From positions 3,596,001 through 3,660,000 of the forward strand of contig JAGMUV010000005.1 of the NCBI GenBank assembly GCA_020744425.1: 64,000 nucleotides of DNA, read 5' to 3'. Below, piece by piece: positions 13,352-29,500 of the stretch (positions are counted from its first letter, which is position 1; the number at the start of each line of letters is the position of its first letter). Position numbers and translations under genes: made by a program. The stretch is from Dactylonectria macrodidyma. Lineage: Eukaryota > Ascomycota > Sordariomycetes > Hypocreales > Nectriaceae. Below the pieces are notes generated by a model that saw only the letters and a program-made list of their open reading frames with translations, was not told the origin of the DNA and searched no databases.

Positions 13352-14920
13352 TCATTCGTCCGAAATAAGGCAAATCCGATCCTCCATAAACTCGCTAGTG
13401 CCGGACAATAAGATCTGTGAGAGCTTCTTGATCTCAGACTGTGCGTTCGCCCGAGAACCCCCGATCCTGGCCCTAATCCTGTTCTGCATGATTGTTGAGA
13501 ATTCGATGTCTCGACTAATCCGAGAAGAATACACCTCCGAGACGGCTTTGAGAGGCATGGTGCACAAGGCTGAGCCTAAGAGGGCAACGTGAGACGGCAT
13601 TGCCGTAGTTAGAAAGCAATGCTACTGCGTTTGATGCCATGATTATCTTGTCAGAACTGGTCCCTGACCCGAAGGAGAAACTTAACTGGTGTGCACCCCC
13701 ACACTCAGATCAACTGGCCAAGAGTCAAGGGTGAGGTCTGGTAGAAGAGCAGCCACAAAACCAGTGAGGCCTGGACTCTCCAGGACCACTGCGCCCGCAA
13801 GGAAGCCGGCAGAGATATGGTGCGCATCGGCTAATGTCAGCAGGATTTATCGGCTGGGCAGCCGAACGCCGACTGTAAGACGCCCCCCACGCTCCCTAAT
13901 CATGTCATCAAGATTTCCCAGATACATACATCTCACTTTGGGAATAGATTGGCTCCTCTTCGGACAACCGCTCCAAGATAGGAAGTCCTCCCATACCAAA
14001 GCTCAGCAGGGTCCTCGGCCGAAACTATTCTAGTCTGTGCTCATACTCGGGCCGGACTATGGAAAAAAAACCACGATGTATAGTATCTATGACCCGTGCC
14101 GCTCATGGTCGGGCTGGAAAATCTACAATGTAGACCGGGCCAAGCCTCGTTTGAGCGTCCAATTTGACTGATATGCAAGGGTCAAGAAATCCGAGCCATG
14201 GGTCACTTGTTCCAAGCGCTGGGAAGCACATCGTTTGTTGTTCTACGGCTTAGAACCACCAACATGCGAGAACCTGGCAGGGTATGCGTACCACTACGAC
14301 GCAGCTTGTCTGACGCACTGGCCACGCGAGAAGCAGGGAGCTTCTTCGTCAGTGAACTATCCGACACGATGCTACGTACGCGTTCAACAGCCCTTGGCTC
14401 AGATCTCCATTTCCGAGGTCTAGTCAGGAGGTGCTGAGATGAATAAGCTCTCGATGGCGAGCTCGGGAGCATCGGCATGGCTACTTGCCTTAGTGGATGT
14501 TTGAGAGGAGGTTTGCAACTGGGAACAACGGGTACATCTCAGGACGATCTGTTGAACCTGCAGCAGCTGACTGCGTTGATGATACGAAACCACCCCAAGC
14601 ACGCGACCTAGTAGGTGGTGTGTATGGGGCGCTGACCTCAGCAGTCGACCTTTGGGACTCAATTCGTCCACAACCGTAAGCCTTTAATTCCGAAAGGAGA
14701 TGACAAGGCTTTCGGCATCTACGGAGTAGTAGGAACGAGCTCCTAATCGTTTGTTAGGCCCCGGTCGTCAAAATTCTCACGATAGGAAACGATTCTCTCA
14801 GCTACGCCGACGAAGCCCACAGACAGGGTCTTCCCCCGGACTGCCCGATGGAGTACACCCTCAAAGGGACAGGCTATTGAGAGGCGTGTGCAACGGAACG
14901 AACCAGTGCAGCCAGGAGGG
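13352..14920 (-). pseudogene. Possible decayed protein gene, family unknown
   Basis: Read on the minus strand, this stretch gives protein-like segments that change frame or are cut by stops. From upstream to downstream they include CTRLSIACPFEG (about 14860), SAPYTPPTRSRAWGGF (about 14620), SADAPELAIESLF-like text (about 14450), AELWYGRTSYLGAVVRRGAN (about 13990), DDMIRERGGRLTVGVRLP (about 13890), LADAHHISAGFLAGAVVLES (about 13800), and a final open frame to 13352 containing KAVSEVYSSRISRDIEF. A plausible intron at 13576-13686 (donor GTTAAG, CTAAC at 13608-13612, acceptor TTAG) would join the last two pieces in frame. In-frame stops such as TAA after RLPSR remain. I recognise no family. The Cys-containing segment only vaguely recalls a Zn2Cys6 regulator. 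It could also be a chance assembly. Confidence 0.3.
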
Positions 14921-16055
14921 TTCGAGGCACGGGAAAGGCCCAGACACGATCATGCGGGGCTTGTTTGGTGGTGGGCTGTGACAGGCAGCTGGTCATCTGG
15001 TGGTGGTGGGCCCACTGATCACCTCACCCTCCAACCAAGTCACCTGTGGCACATCAGCCCCAGCCCCTATTCGTTACGATGCACCTGCGGGCTAACAGGT
15101 GGCGGCTTTAAGGTGAAGTTGGGCCAGGCCTAGGTAAGTCGTAATGAACGCCATACAGGGACGCGCCGAACGGGCTGGTTCGCCAGAGGAGGGGGCTGCG
15201 CTAGCAGACAATGGGCTACCAAATTTAGTCGTCTTCGACACTGGCGCTAAAGTTGAAAGGCGCCGCAAAAGCAAAGCGAAAAATAAGCAAAATAAGAAAA
15301 AAAAAGGATCCCAGCAGATCGATGAGATGCCGCTCCGCAGAACATCGTCATCGACAGAAACTCCAACAGCCAACATGCCGCTAGCAGTGCATGTCCAGCT
15401 GTCATCGATGCTAGCGGATCACTCTCGATGTCAGGCCGACATGAAGAAAAATTCTGATCGGGGATCCGTGTATTCACTTGCTCGTACCTTGCATGGCTAA
15501 CTGCGAACCATGGGTGTTGTCGGTGTCGGCAAACGGCTCATGCAAGTCACACGAGGAGGGACATTCTTTCGTCTTTCAACCGGGAGACAAGAAGCAACCA
15601 ACCACCCGGCCTGCTGCAACACCTGTTCCAGAATCTCGAACCAATCATCAAAACTGACAGCCAGCCGCTTTTGACAAGAGAGTGGTTCACACAGCCTGAT
15701 TCGGGAGGTAGTGGTGTGGTCGCCAGTTGTTGGCCGTCAGTTGTTCTGTCGGCCCCAGACTCCCATTCGCTGAGCAACAACACCACCCATGATCTGACAG
15801 TGAGATCCAATCCAGCCAGGGCCAACAGAAAATTTTCTTTCCTTTTGATTTTGGATTTTTTTTTTTAACCTCCGTGCTGCCCTTGTTCAGCAAAGACCCA
15901 CAACCAACAATTGACCCTGCCGTTATCGAGGGCGCCAAGAGATATCCCCAGAGTGCCTCCTGGACAGGGCTCAGCTCATGGCCATCGTCCCATTGAAGGA
16001 TTAGCGTTGTGCCCAAGTTGGCATGATCGACAAATAGTCTCCTGTGGCCGAGTCT

Positions 16056-16081
16056 GGGGCCCTCAACTGGGGCCCTCAACT
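16056..16081. repeat. 13-bp tandem repeat, 2 copies plus partial
   Basis: GGGGCCCTCAACT occurs twice head to tail, and a third partial copy (GGGGCC) follows from 16082. It lies in non-coding DNA. Confidence 0.8.
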
Positions 16082-17189
16082 GGGGCCTAGCGTTTCCTGA
16101 TCTAACGGCACACCCTCCCATTTTCATCCTTAGCCTTGGAACAGGGCTTCATGCCGCCAGCTGAATTTTTCTTCCTCAGCTTTCCCCTGCCGCCCTGCTG
16201 CGCTGAGAACGACGCTTGCCCCAAAGGTAGAAGACGCCAGTTGAAGCCAGCTTCATTTCAGTTTGGAGGCGTGGACGGTGGAGCCAAGCACAGATACGAC
16301 GGATGGGGACTCGGAGACGGATCGGCCGATTGGAGGTGACGACATTTGACAGGGCAGAGCTAACGCATTGCCAGCGACTGGGACTGGGAGCTGAGAAGAG
16401 GTGGGGAGGTTGAAAGGTGGAGCTGAGAGGGAGTGGTTGAGGTGACACCAAGAGGGTGATATGATGCCATCGTGAGATTGGGTTGTGCTATGGCGAGCAA
16501 ATTCCACGGCAGTGGGGCATCGCACGCCAGCGTGCGGCATCATGACATGGCAATAAGATTTTCTATCATCCTGGCAGCGAATCGCGAATTATGGATGGAT
16601 GATGGTAAATCTCGCACAATGAGGCGAAGCGCTGACGCCGTGGTCGCCGGGCGGCCCGGAATGAGTGTCTCGAATTGTGTTTGATTGAGTGATTGATTGA
16701 CGGGTTCGGATCGCAGAGAGCATGTTTCGAGAGGCCATGCCTAGCAAAGTCTTCTTTCGCCCTTGTGCCCTGAGGCCCGAGCTCTGGGCCCTGACTGAGC
16801 TCGCTCTTCAGCAGCCGCATGGTTCCGACGAGGCCGACCTTGGACGGGCGCATGGGGCTCTTGATTGGCTTACATGCGCCTTCAAATGCCGTGTCCTGGC
16901 TCAACGACATCATCGACTTGGGGGATGAGCCACGAGGAGGTGGTTTTTTTTAAGGCGTGGATCCATTCCCAAGGCTTTTACTTGTTTGAGCACGATCTCT
17001 ATTCCCTAGCCTCTTCCTCATGGTTCCACAGCCGTTCACGGCTTGGACTGTCACTTGGGCGACAGAAAGAATTTTTTTCAAATCAGGGTCCTTGCATTGA
17101 CCGTTTGCCACCTGGGTCGGGATGATTTTCGCTTGTCTCCGCCGCCCTTTCGCAACCAAGGGCACCCTCCATGTGCCCCTGAGATAGCC

Positions 17190-17207
17190 GGTAGCGGTAG
17201 CGGTAGC
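17190..17207. repeat. Hexamer repeat GGTAGC, 3 copies
   Basis: Three exact GGTAGC units, followed within 15 bases by a short GATAGA repeat. It is a simple-sequence patch. Confidence 0.75.
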
Positions 17208-20200
17208 GTAGGAGCGGGAGGGATAGAGATAGAGATGCTCCCTCGTCCCATCGCTCGCTCCGCTCCGCTATTCGCTTCGCCCCGCGTCGGCGCGGCCTGG
17301 CAGGGACAGGCAGTGGCCAACAATCCAAATCTAGGTGAAGAAAAAGTTGCAGGCTGCGTACGTAGCCTACAACCCCGGCTTAGTGCAACGCTGGGTGTTG
17401 TGGGCATTGCGAGCTCGGCCCCGAGCGCTGCCCTGACCTTGGACACAGGCCGCTGACCGGGCCGCTGTTGGTCCACTACGTTCGTGCTGCTACACCTTGA
17501 TCTCCGGACTCGCCTTGCGCTTTTTTAGGCTTCAGGGGAGGGACGGCGAGCGACGGGTGTGCAGCGATGGGCGGGCGACGGGCGGGAACAATGCCATGGG
17601 TGATGGGTGCCTATGTTCGGTAGGTGCCTCGCAGAACAGGGGGGCGCTTGGGTTAGTCAATAGACTCCGAAGCTCGAGAGTCTAGACTCTGGAAGGCATG
17701 CTTCTGCATTGGTTTTGTCTCTGCACTTTTGGGTTCAGTGGTTGCACTTACACCTGTTACACTTGCACTTCCATGCTTCGCCGGAGCGCCTCCTCCCCGT
17801 TCGTTACTGTGGTTGCTTACTATGCACTTCTAGCACTAATTACAGTAACTAATCCGTGGTACAGTACCACGTTCAGTACACTTTAGTCCGTCGCTCATCG
17901 GGGCTTACTAGGGCTTCGGGGGGTTCGGGGCTCTAGGCGCAGTCTGCTGTTAGTTTGTTAGTGCTAACCTAAGGAACAGGGGATTCCCTTTTTTTTTTTT
18001 ACTTCTTCCTATCTCTGTTCCTGCCGCGACGCTTTGCCTCTTGCCGGCTATGGCATAGCATCGTGTCATTTCAACCCACGCTGTCGCTGCTTAGCGGATT
18101 CGACATGTCACAAACCTCCCCCGCATTTCTCTCGCAACGGTACGACTGCAACGGGGGACTTGCCTACCATTATCTCGCCCGCAGCCCAAACCGTACATGG
18201 CGGCATGGGTTGGTGAGTAGCTAGCCGAGCAGGCGTTAGTGCCGCTGAGCACATTGTGCAGGATGCCGGCTTCTCTGGGCGGACACAGCGTCCCTCGTCG
18301 ATGGGGATGATAGGGGGGCATGAGGGATTCGGAGGATGGATCATGGATGGAGGGTTCCCTCGACGCTAGACGGCTAGACAAACAAAACCTCCTTTGGTCG
18401 CAGGGGATGTGGGCATGGGGTTATGGGTACCTACAGCACCACGTACAGTTAGGTACGGTGCAGTAGGTAGCAAGCCAGTGACCGACCGGCCACAAGGGTT
18501 CGGGACAGGTCGATGCCGCAGGCGCTCGCCGCTGCCAGTGGGCGCTAGAGGCTTCAGGTCATGTCTGTGCGCTACCTGGGGCCTGGAATTTGTTTGCTGC
18601 AGCTGGACGTTCTGGGAAAAAAAGGGCGTGCAGGCTGCTCACTCTACGTGGTACAAGACCACCTACAGAATACAGGCTTCAGGGGCTTGCCGCCTCGAAG
18701 GCACAGGCTTCCCTGGCCTGATTGGTTTCGCCCCATCATGGTCGACATCAACGACCCCATCACCGTCGACTAGGCATTGTCTAAGCTATCGAATTAGGCT
18801 CTCCAGATTGGGAGGTACACTGGTCTCTCGAGTCTCTCCTCCTCCAGAGCCGCTCTGCGCTATGGCTTGCATCGGCTGATGACCGTGTAACATGACAGGC
18901 CGCGTTCCACGATGCCTGCCACGCTCACGGTGCCTACTACTCCCACAATGCATGCCACTCCTACGATGCCACCGCCCATGACGCTCCAGACCCTCCTTGG
19001 AGGGGTGTTCAACGACTGAAAAGAGCCTCGTCATGTTGCACAACCGCCTTGTTTGGCCAACGTGCTTTGGCGAGCAGGACTGCAAGAGGCAGCGCCGCAA
19101 CGCTGGAGTCGCATCGCAGCACACCAGGCGCCCGTATCCAGGTCGTCTATCTAGTCTGCCTGCATTGTCTGCCCTGTCCGGCCTTTGAAGTGCAGCCAAG
19201 TAGCACTGTGTTTTCGTGCCACTGTACCAGACTTTGCATGCAGCCCAGTAACTTAGGTAGGTACTTTGCGTCGCCCCCAGGACAAGCGCCTTCTCGTCCT
19301 CTCCGTTCGCCATGCAAATGATTTGACATGGTCCAGCTCTCGACGGAGTGACGGGCCAATCATCAACGACAGCCGTGTTCCCCAGATTGACCTCCCCCGG
19401 AAAATCCACTGTAACCGACGCTAGACGGAGGTTTTGTCCTTGGCCGCCGACCTGGCCCTTTCCCCTCTCCTCTGCATCATGCCCATGCCCGTGGGGTTGG
19501 TGGCACACTCTGGGCGAACGGCGTATGAACGGAGGATGCAAAAATCCCCAAAGATGATGAGCTCATTTGCGTTCTCGTCAGATCAATTACCTGACCCGTC
19601 TAGTCTAGTGCTGGGCGCTATTTCCAACAGCTCGCGAATTAGCAGCGACTCCGCGGAATCGGTCTTCTTTGTTCGGGGTTCTCGTGGATCACGGCGTCGG
19701 GTTTTTTTACATAGCGCCGGGTATCTTTCGGTGGTGGCTTGAATCCCGTCTCTTCGGTCGCCGACACCAACAACGCGAAGGCGTCTTGCTTTGAAGGGAG
19801 GTCCACGAGGCCCTCAAGCCGCGTCTCCTCCGGTCGTCGAACTTCTGTTTTTTTCCAACCTTTTGGGTGCTTGGAAAGTCTCGCGTCGGCTACTTGGTAC
19901 CTACGTATTTGGCGAGGTGCGCCTCCTTCATCTGGGTCTCTGTTGGACTGACCCGCCATCATGGAACCAGCCCAGTTCCGTTCCGCTGGGGGCACTTGCC
20001 TCTCAAGCCTCCGTCTCTCTCCATCGTCAACATAACCAACAAACAAACATTGTTTGGGAGGGTAGTCTTGCCACCAACCTCTTGAAGCGGCAGCCTATCT
20101 CCAGCGGCTGGGACCCCGAATCCAGACTTCCTGCCATGTTCTGTGACGGCATCTGACGCTGCTGTGCAGCTGTGCAGCTGTACCCCCATCCTCTTTGATC

Positions 20201-22587
20201 CTTCTGCATCACCTTTCCCCTCACTTGCCAGATATGTCGACAAATCTCATTTTCCAAGCACCCTCACCCCCCGCCCGTGTTGCGCCGCTAACACCGTTTT
20301 GGTCCGGTCCCACGTCGTAGGGGTCACGAGCGACTCAATGTGATTGGCAACGCCGTCTGTGGTAGGTAATACAACGACTTGCATGTTGGTGTAACTTAAC
20401 CAAGCCGCTCCCCGGAAGACCCCATGGAGTTCAGCGCCTGGGGGGGGACATGACAGCGGGACTGTCCTTTGAGGTCTTGGGGAGGTCCCCTACTGCTGTA
20501 GAGCGAGTCTTGGTTCCTTGGGTCCTTGGGGTTTCCCTGGAGAAAAATGCGGAGGTGGCGTCTTACTGTTGCGCTAATTGTCTCGGTTGTGGGCGTTGCC
20601 TCTCCATGTGACCCGTCTTTTGACCAAGACAGGCAACTTCTGCAGGAACTCGTGAGCCCAGCCTTCTAGTGCTCGAGGGGGCCAGGGATTGTGATGACAA
20701 GCAAAGCGCCGAGCTAACGTGCATACGCCCCTCCTTCTTTCCATCTCTTTCCACCATAAATGTGTCTTTTTTTGTCAGGGACTTTGGCCGTGGGTGACGG
20801 GGATGGGCGTCGTGATGGCTCACGAGACCATAGTGCTGACCTACCTAGGGGTGGGAGATTACCAAAAAGGTCCAAGAGCAACCAACAATGACCATCATAC
20901 CTTTCTAAGGTAAGCATGAAGTCGAACTGTCTATTTTCCATTTACGGGATACGTCCATCGTGTGTGTTGTGTTGTGTCGGGTTGTATGTGAGTGTAGATG
21001 TTGTCTATTGTATTCCAGTATTGTATTCCAGGGTAGGGTGTGTGTCATCTCTGCGACAAGCTTGTCTTTTTTCAAGTAACCATCCAATTGTGCGACTGGG
21101 GCCATTTTGTCTGCATTGAGGAGTTTATTGTTGCACTAGTCGGTGCGCTATTGGTGACGGAAATCGTGTTTCTTGCCGTGGCCTCTCGTCGATAAACTCG
21201 TACGTAGTTGATATGTTGTAGACTCGTCGGCCATGACTTCTGGTGTGAAATTTGATGTTTCCCGTCATAAGCTCCCAAATACTCTTCACCACCACCTAAC
21301 TTGTCCTATAGGTACCTTTACACAAGTACATAGTAGACATGATACTACCCGGAAAACCCGAGATCGTAACAGCCGCAATGTCTGAACGCGGCTGGGTTTT
21401 GTTAGGGTAAGATCAAGCTGCATCTCCTACCCAACCACTACCAGTGAAACCGCCGAGACTCCAACCAACGGCATTCAAAAATTTGTTGTGCTTATCGCTG
21501 CACCTCGACGTGGATATCACATCCGATGGAAAGCGGCCATCACGGTCGGTCCTCATTGTACAGAAACACCTGTCGTGCGCGCCAGCACGCCATGCCTCCC
21601 CACGCCCGAGTAACTTTGCCTGGCACAACCCTTTCTCCTTGCGTGTCACCGACGCCCGAGCCCGAGACTGCGCGCCGTACCCGATAGAGCGACTCCGCGA
21701 GCCTCCTGGAGGCGAACACATGTTGCCTCTCGCCTTCGCCTCCCTCTCTCTTCCGAGTCAGTGGAATGCAGCACGGTCGTCCGGAAAGGATCGGCTAGAC
21801 GCGCCTCTAGGCTCTGGGAGAGAAAAAGAGCTGGCGGTTGCGTGGTTTGGGCCGGTCGTGCGACAGTAGCGATGGGCCGGGTGGCATGTTGGGAGGAGAT
21901 GACGTGTTGTGATTGTATCGACGGGGTAAATGAAACCGAATGAGAAGTGAGAGGTGGGGGTTTCCAGTAGGCCTCTTGGTGGATATGACGATGGTTAGAA
22001 TGGGGGATGAATGGGGGTCACCCGTGGGTGGCATTTGGTTATCACAGGAGTTCGCTGGGTTACACTGATACGATGCCAGTGACGCTTGCGAATAGTGAGT
22101 GTTGTATTCATCGCCGCCTTTTGGGGGTCATGGCTGGACCCCAATAAGTGACGCCACGACAGAGTTCAATTGTTGGAAAGCTTGCGAGTCCACACCATAC
22201 ATGCAGGATGAAGGTAAACACAGGAATACACGGGTATTACGTATGCTACAGCTCAATGCAAGACATTGATATCGATTGATGCAAACGCTTCATGGCTCAG
22301 TCTGCTTCATTCCCAGTATCTGCCGGAGCACCTACCTGGGGGTCCCTGAGACCACATGTTGGAGTAAACACCATAAATCAAGAATAGCTGGATTCTTACA
22401 GAGATTGAGTGAGGTCTGCCAGGTAGACAAAAAGCAGTCACAGTGGCCTTGGGTGATCCCGCACACTCTCGCAATGCTAACTGAAAGTTGTATGTTGCTG
22501 TGAGGAACAGTTCGAGAACTCTTCATGTGGCCTTCAATCCGACTTGTTTAAATACCACTGAGATGTAATATCTCGTTAATGTAGTAT

Positions 22588-22666
22588 TTTATCAATTTGA
22601 CATTTCATCAATATGCCATCTCAACAATATGATTTCTCATCAATATGAAGTCTCATCAATAACACA
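22588..22666. repeat. Degenerate AT-rich 15-16 bp tandem repeat
   Basis: Five diverged units built on TCTCATCAATATGA: 22588-22602, 22603-22618, 22619-22634, 22635-22650 and 22651-22666. The array ends about 135 bp past the GLR1 stop codon, so it may fall in or just beyond its 3' UTR. Confidence 0.7.
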
Positions 22667-22800
22667 CCGGTCTGGCTATGAACTATCCGAATGTATTCAT
22701 CTGACTTGACATCTTCACGATGCCACTTTCTCTCAAAAAATGGCCCTTGGCAATATACAACCAACAAACTCCATCTATTCATCATGCAATCCACTTTCGT

Positions 22801-26471
<3,671 letters not shown>

Positions 26472-26481
<10 letters not shown>

Positions 26482-26504
26482 ATGGCGGCCGACGCAGTTT
26501 CTGA
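26472..26504 (+). other. uORF overlapping the EDE1 start codon
   Basis: An ATG at 26472 opens a 10-codon frame (MRDNGGRRSF) that ends at TGA 26502-26504, past the EDE1 ATG at 26482 and in another frame. Its context is weak (C at -3), while the EDE1 ATG has A at -3 and G at +4. If it lies in the mRNA, it may lower EDE1 initiation. Confidence 0.5.
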
Positions 26505-29500
26505 ACCTGGTACTCCACCTAATACATCCTTTCTCTCTCTACCTCTCCATGCCTAACCATCGATTCTTTCCAGCTGCGCCCAACCTAAACCTCTCCTCCG
26601 AGGAGAAGCGAGCTTACGGCCAACTCTTTCGACAGGCCGATACCGATAATGTCGGCGTCGTCACCGGCGAGGTCGCCGTCAAGTTCTTCGACAAGACGCG
26701 ATTAAACTCTCACATCCTCGGCGAGGTTCGTCCACGTTATACCTTGTACTGGTCAACCCCCTAAACTAACTGACCTCGTCACAGATCTGGCAGATTGCTG
26801 ACCAGGAGAATCGGGGTTTCCTCACCCCGGCTGGCTTTGGCATCGTCCTTCGACTTATCGGCCACGCCCAGGCTGGTCGCGAACCTACCCGCGAAATAGC
26901 GCTCCAGCAAGGTCCCCTCCCGCGATTCGATGGCTTCGGTCCGCCCGTCCCGGCCGCAGGCGTTCCCGCAGGCATTCCTCCTCCTCCCGTGCCGATGAGC
27001 TCGCCGCCGCCTCCCGTCGCCCTCCAGGCCCAAAGTACCGGTGGCCCCATTCGAATTCCGCCGCTGACTCCCGAGAAGGTTGCTCAGTATGCGGGTCTCT
27101 TTGAGCGTCAGGGCCTCCAAGCTGGGGGACAGCTACCTGGAGACCAAGCCAAGCAGATCTTCGAGAAGTCGGGCCTGCCCAATGAAGCCCTGGGGCGCAT
27201 TTGGCAGCTTGCGGATACAGAGCAGCGTGGCGCACTGATTCTCACAGAGTTCGTCATCGCCATGCACTTGCTCACCTCTATGAAGACTGGTGCTCTTCGA
27301 GCTCTACCCAGCATTCTCCCAGCCGGACTTTACGAAGCTGCGTCACGACGCCCAGCCTCCCGTCAAGCCTCCACTGGCCCTGGCATCTCTGCCATTCCAC
27401 GCCAAGTGAGCGGCTCTGCACAGTTGCGTACTGGCAGCCCGCTCGGACGTCCTCCAATGTCTCCTCAAGGCACTGGAGCAAGTCCTCTTGCCCCCCCTAC
27501 TATGTCTCCCCAAGCCACTGGAGCGAGCGACTGGGCCGTGACCCCCGCCGACAAGGCCAGGTTCGATCAGATCTATGCCGACCTAGACAAGGGAAACAAG
27601 GGCTACATCACCGGTGAGGAGGCAGTTCCTTTCCTCAGCCAGTCGAACCTGCCTGAAGACACCCTCGCCCAGATCTGGGATCTCTCAGACATCAATTCAC
27701 AGGGACAACTTAACCGCGACCAGTTTGCAGTTGCCATGTATCTGATCCGACAACAGAGGGGAGGCCGCTCAGTGCCCTTGCCAAGCACCCTGCCTCTCAA
27801 TCTGGTCCCTCCCAGCTTCCGAAATCATGTTCGCCCTCCCACCGCCACCTCTGCCTTTGACGCTCCGCCGCCTGTTGTACAACCGCCCCCTCCACAGCCT
27901 AAGTCCGCCCTGGAAGACTTGTTTGGCCTAGATTCTTCCGCGCCGAGCCCGGCACCTCCGGCTCAGCCTCAGGCTCCCATGTCCACTGGCGGATCCAACG
28001 CCAACGATCCCTTCGGCGCCGGCTCCAATGTGCTCACTCCATCTTCCCCGATTCGGGCCGCAACTACCGGCACATCGTCATTTAAGCCCTTTGTCCCGTC
28101 ATCCTCGTTTGGCCGAGGCTTGACAACGACGCCTACGGGAGGCTCAAGTGGCTCGGGCCCACGACAGCCACATCTGGCGTCAGCATCTGAGGATCTTCTT
28201 GCCGACAATGATCCAGAAGCTAGCAGAAACTTGTCTGGAGAGACTACGGAACTTGCCAATCTGTCAAATCAGATTAGCTCTCTGTCAACTCAAATGCAGG
28301 ATGTCCAAGCCAAGAGGACTACTACCCAGAACGAGCTGACCCAGGCCACCTCCCAGAAACAGAATTTTGAGCAGCGACTTGCCCAGCTTCGGACACTGTA
28401 CGAAAAAGAGGCTCAAGACACCCGCGCTCTTGAAGAGCAGTTGAAGGCCGCTCGTGCCGAGACGCAGAAATTGCAAAGCGAATGTATGGCTCTTGATGGA
28501 ACCTATCGAGATATCCAGACCCAGCACCAGCAGGTTCTGGCATCTCTACAGGAGGATCAGAAGGAGAATGGTAACTTGAGGGAACGCATCCGGGTTGTCA
28601 ATGGCGAGATTGCCCAGATCAAGCCTCAGATTGAAAAGCTGAAGTCAGAAGCCCGGCAGCAGAAGGGGCTTGTGGCCATCAATAAGAAGCAGCTGTCTAC
28701 GACTGAGGGCGAGCGCGACAAGTTGAAATCTGAGGCTGAGGACTTGGTGAAGAGCAACGAGGAACTGTCTCGTCAGGTCAACGCTAGCTCCCCGGCCTCC
28801 GCGTCGGCTCAGATCGCGAGCCCTGCGGCCTCGACTTCTAGTGGAAACAACCCGTTCTTCCGACGTACGGCCAGTACAGACATCATGGGTGCCTTCGCAT
28901 CTCCTCCGGCTAAGAATATCTCGGACAAGTCGTTTGACGACCTCTTCGGCCCTTCGTTCTCCGGCAGCACCTCCGGCACTCCTCCACCCCCGGCCGTCTT
29001 CAAACCGCAGAACACTGGTGCCTCGTCTACAAGTGTTGGCTCGTATTCAACCCCTCCTACTTCGTCTCCTGTCATCAGTCGCCAGCCAACTGTCTCCATC
29101 GATCCTCCCGCGCCTCCGGAGTCGAGACAGATTAGCTCTAGTTTCCTACCTTTTGTGGATAACACGGAATCCTTGTCGTCTTCCCGTCAAGTGTCGCCTC
29201 CCGCGTCGCGGGTAGACGACCCTCTCCATGGCCCGGCAACCCCGATCCCTGGTGACCTGGCTGCCTCTGTGAACAGCCCCCTGGGTATTTCAACTGCTGA
29301 CGATGCAGAAGAGCCGGAGAGCAAGACCGGAAATGTCGCCCCAGTTGAAGTTTCGCGTGAGGTCCATGGCGACAGTGCACTGAGCCCTCCAGCAGCTGCC
29401 ACCAGTGCCACTAACACTGCGGACCCATTCGGAACTGTGGACGAGGCCAAGGCCAAGGCAGATTTCGAAAATGCCTTTGCCGCCTTCACTACAGCCAAGA

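Larger units (their letters stand above)
8924..22800. other. 13.9 kb gene-poor gap
   Basis: No intact gene is recognisable between the Ecl1-family gene and the end of GLR1. Apart from the possible Ecl1 promoter, it holds small tandem repeats (9983-10009, 10984-11001, 16056-16081, 17190-17207, 22588-22666), a G-quadruplex motif (17900-17930), several TAGGTA/TACCTA words (for example 18426-18466, 19252-19264, 19896-19907) and a possible decayed minus-strand gene at 13352-14920. Long frames such as 10497-11114 and 18786-19541 on the minus strand begin at non-ATG codons and resemble nothing known. Confidence 0.55.

Noticed and set aside
14915..14935. GGTTCGAGGCA resembling a tRNA T-loop
   Set aside because: No cloverleaf can be drawn around it by eye.
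18786..19541. 251-codon minus-strand open frame
   Set aside because: It begins at a TTG codon, its composition looks random (Cys-, Arg- and His-rich), and no motif or splice structure is recognisable.
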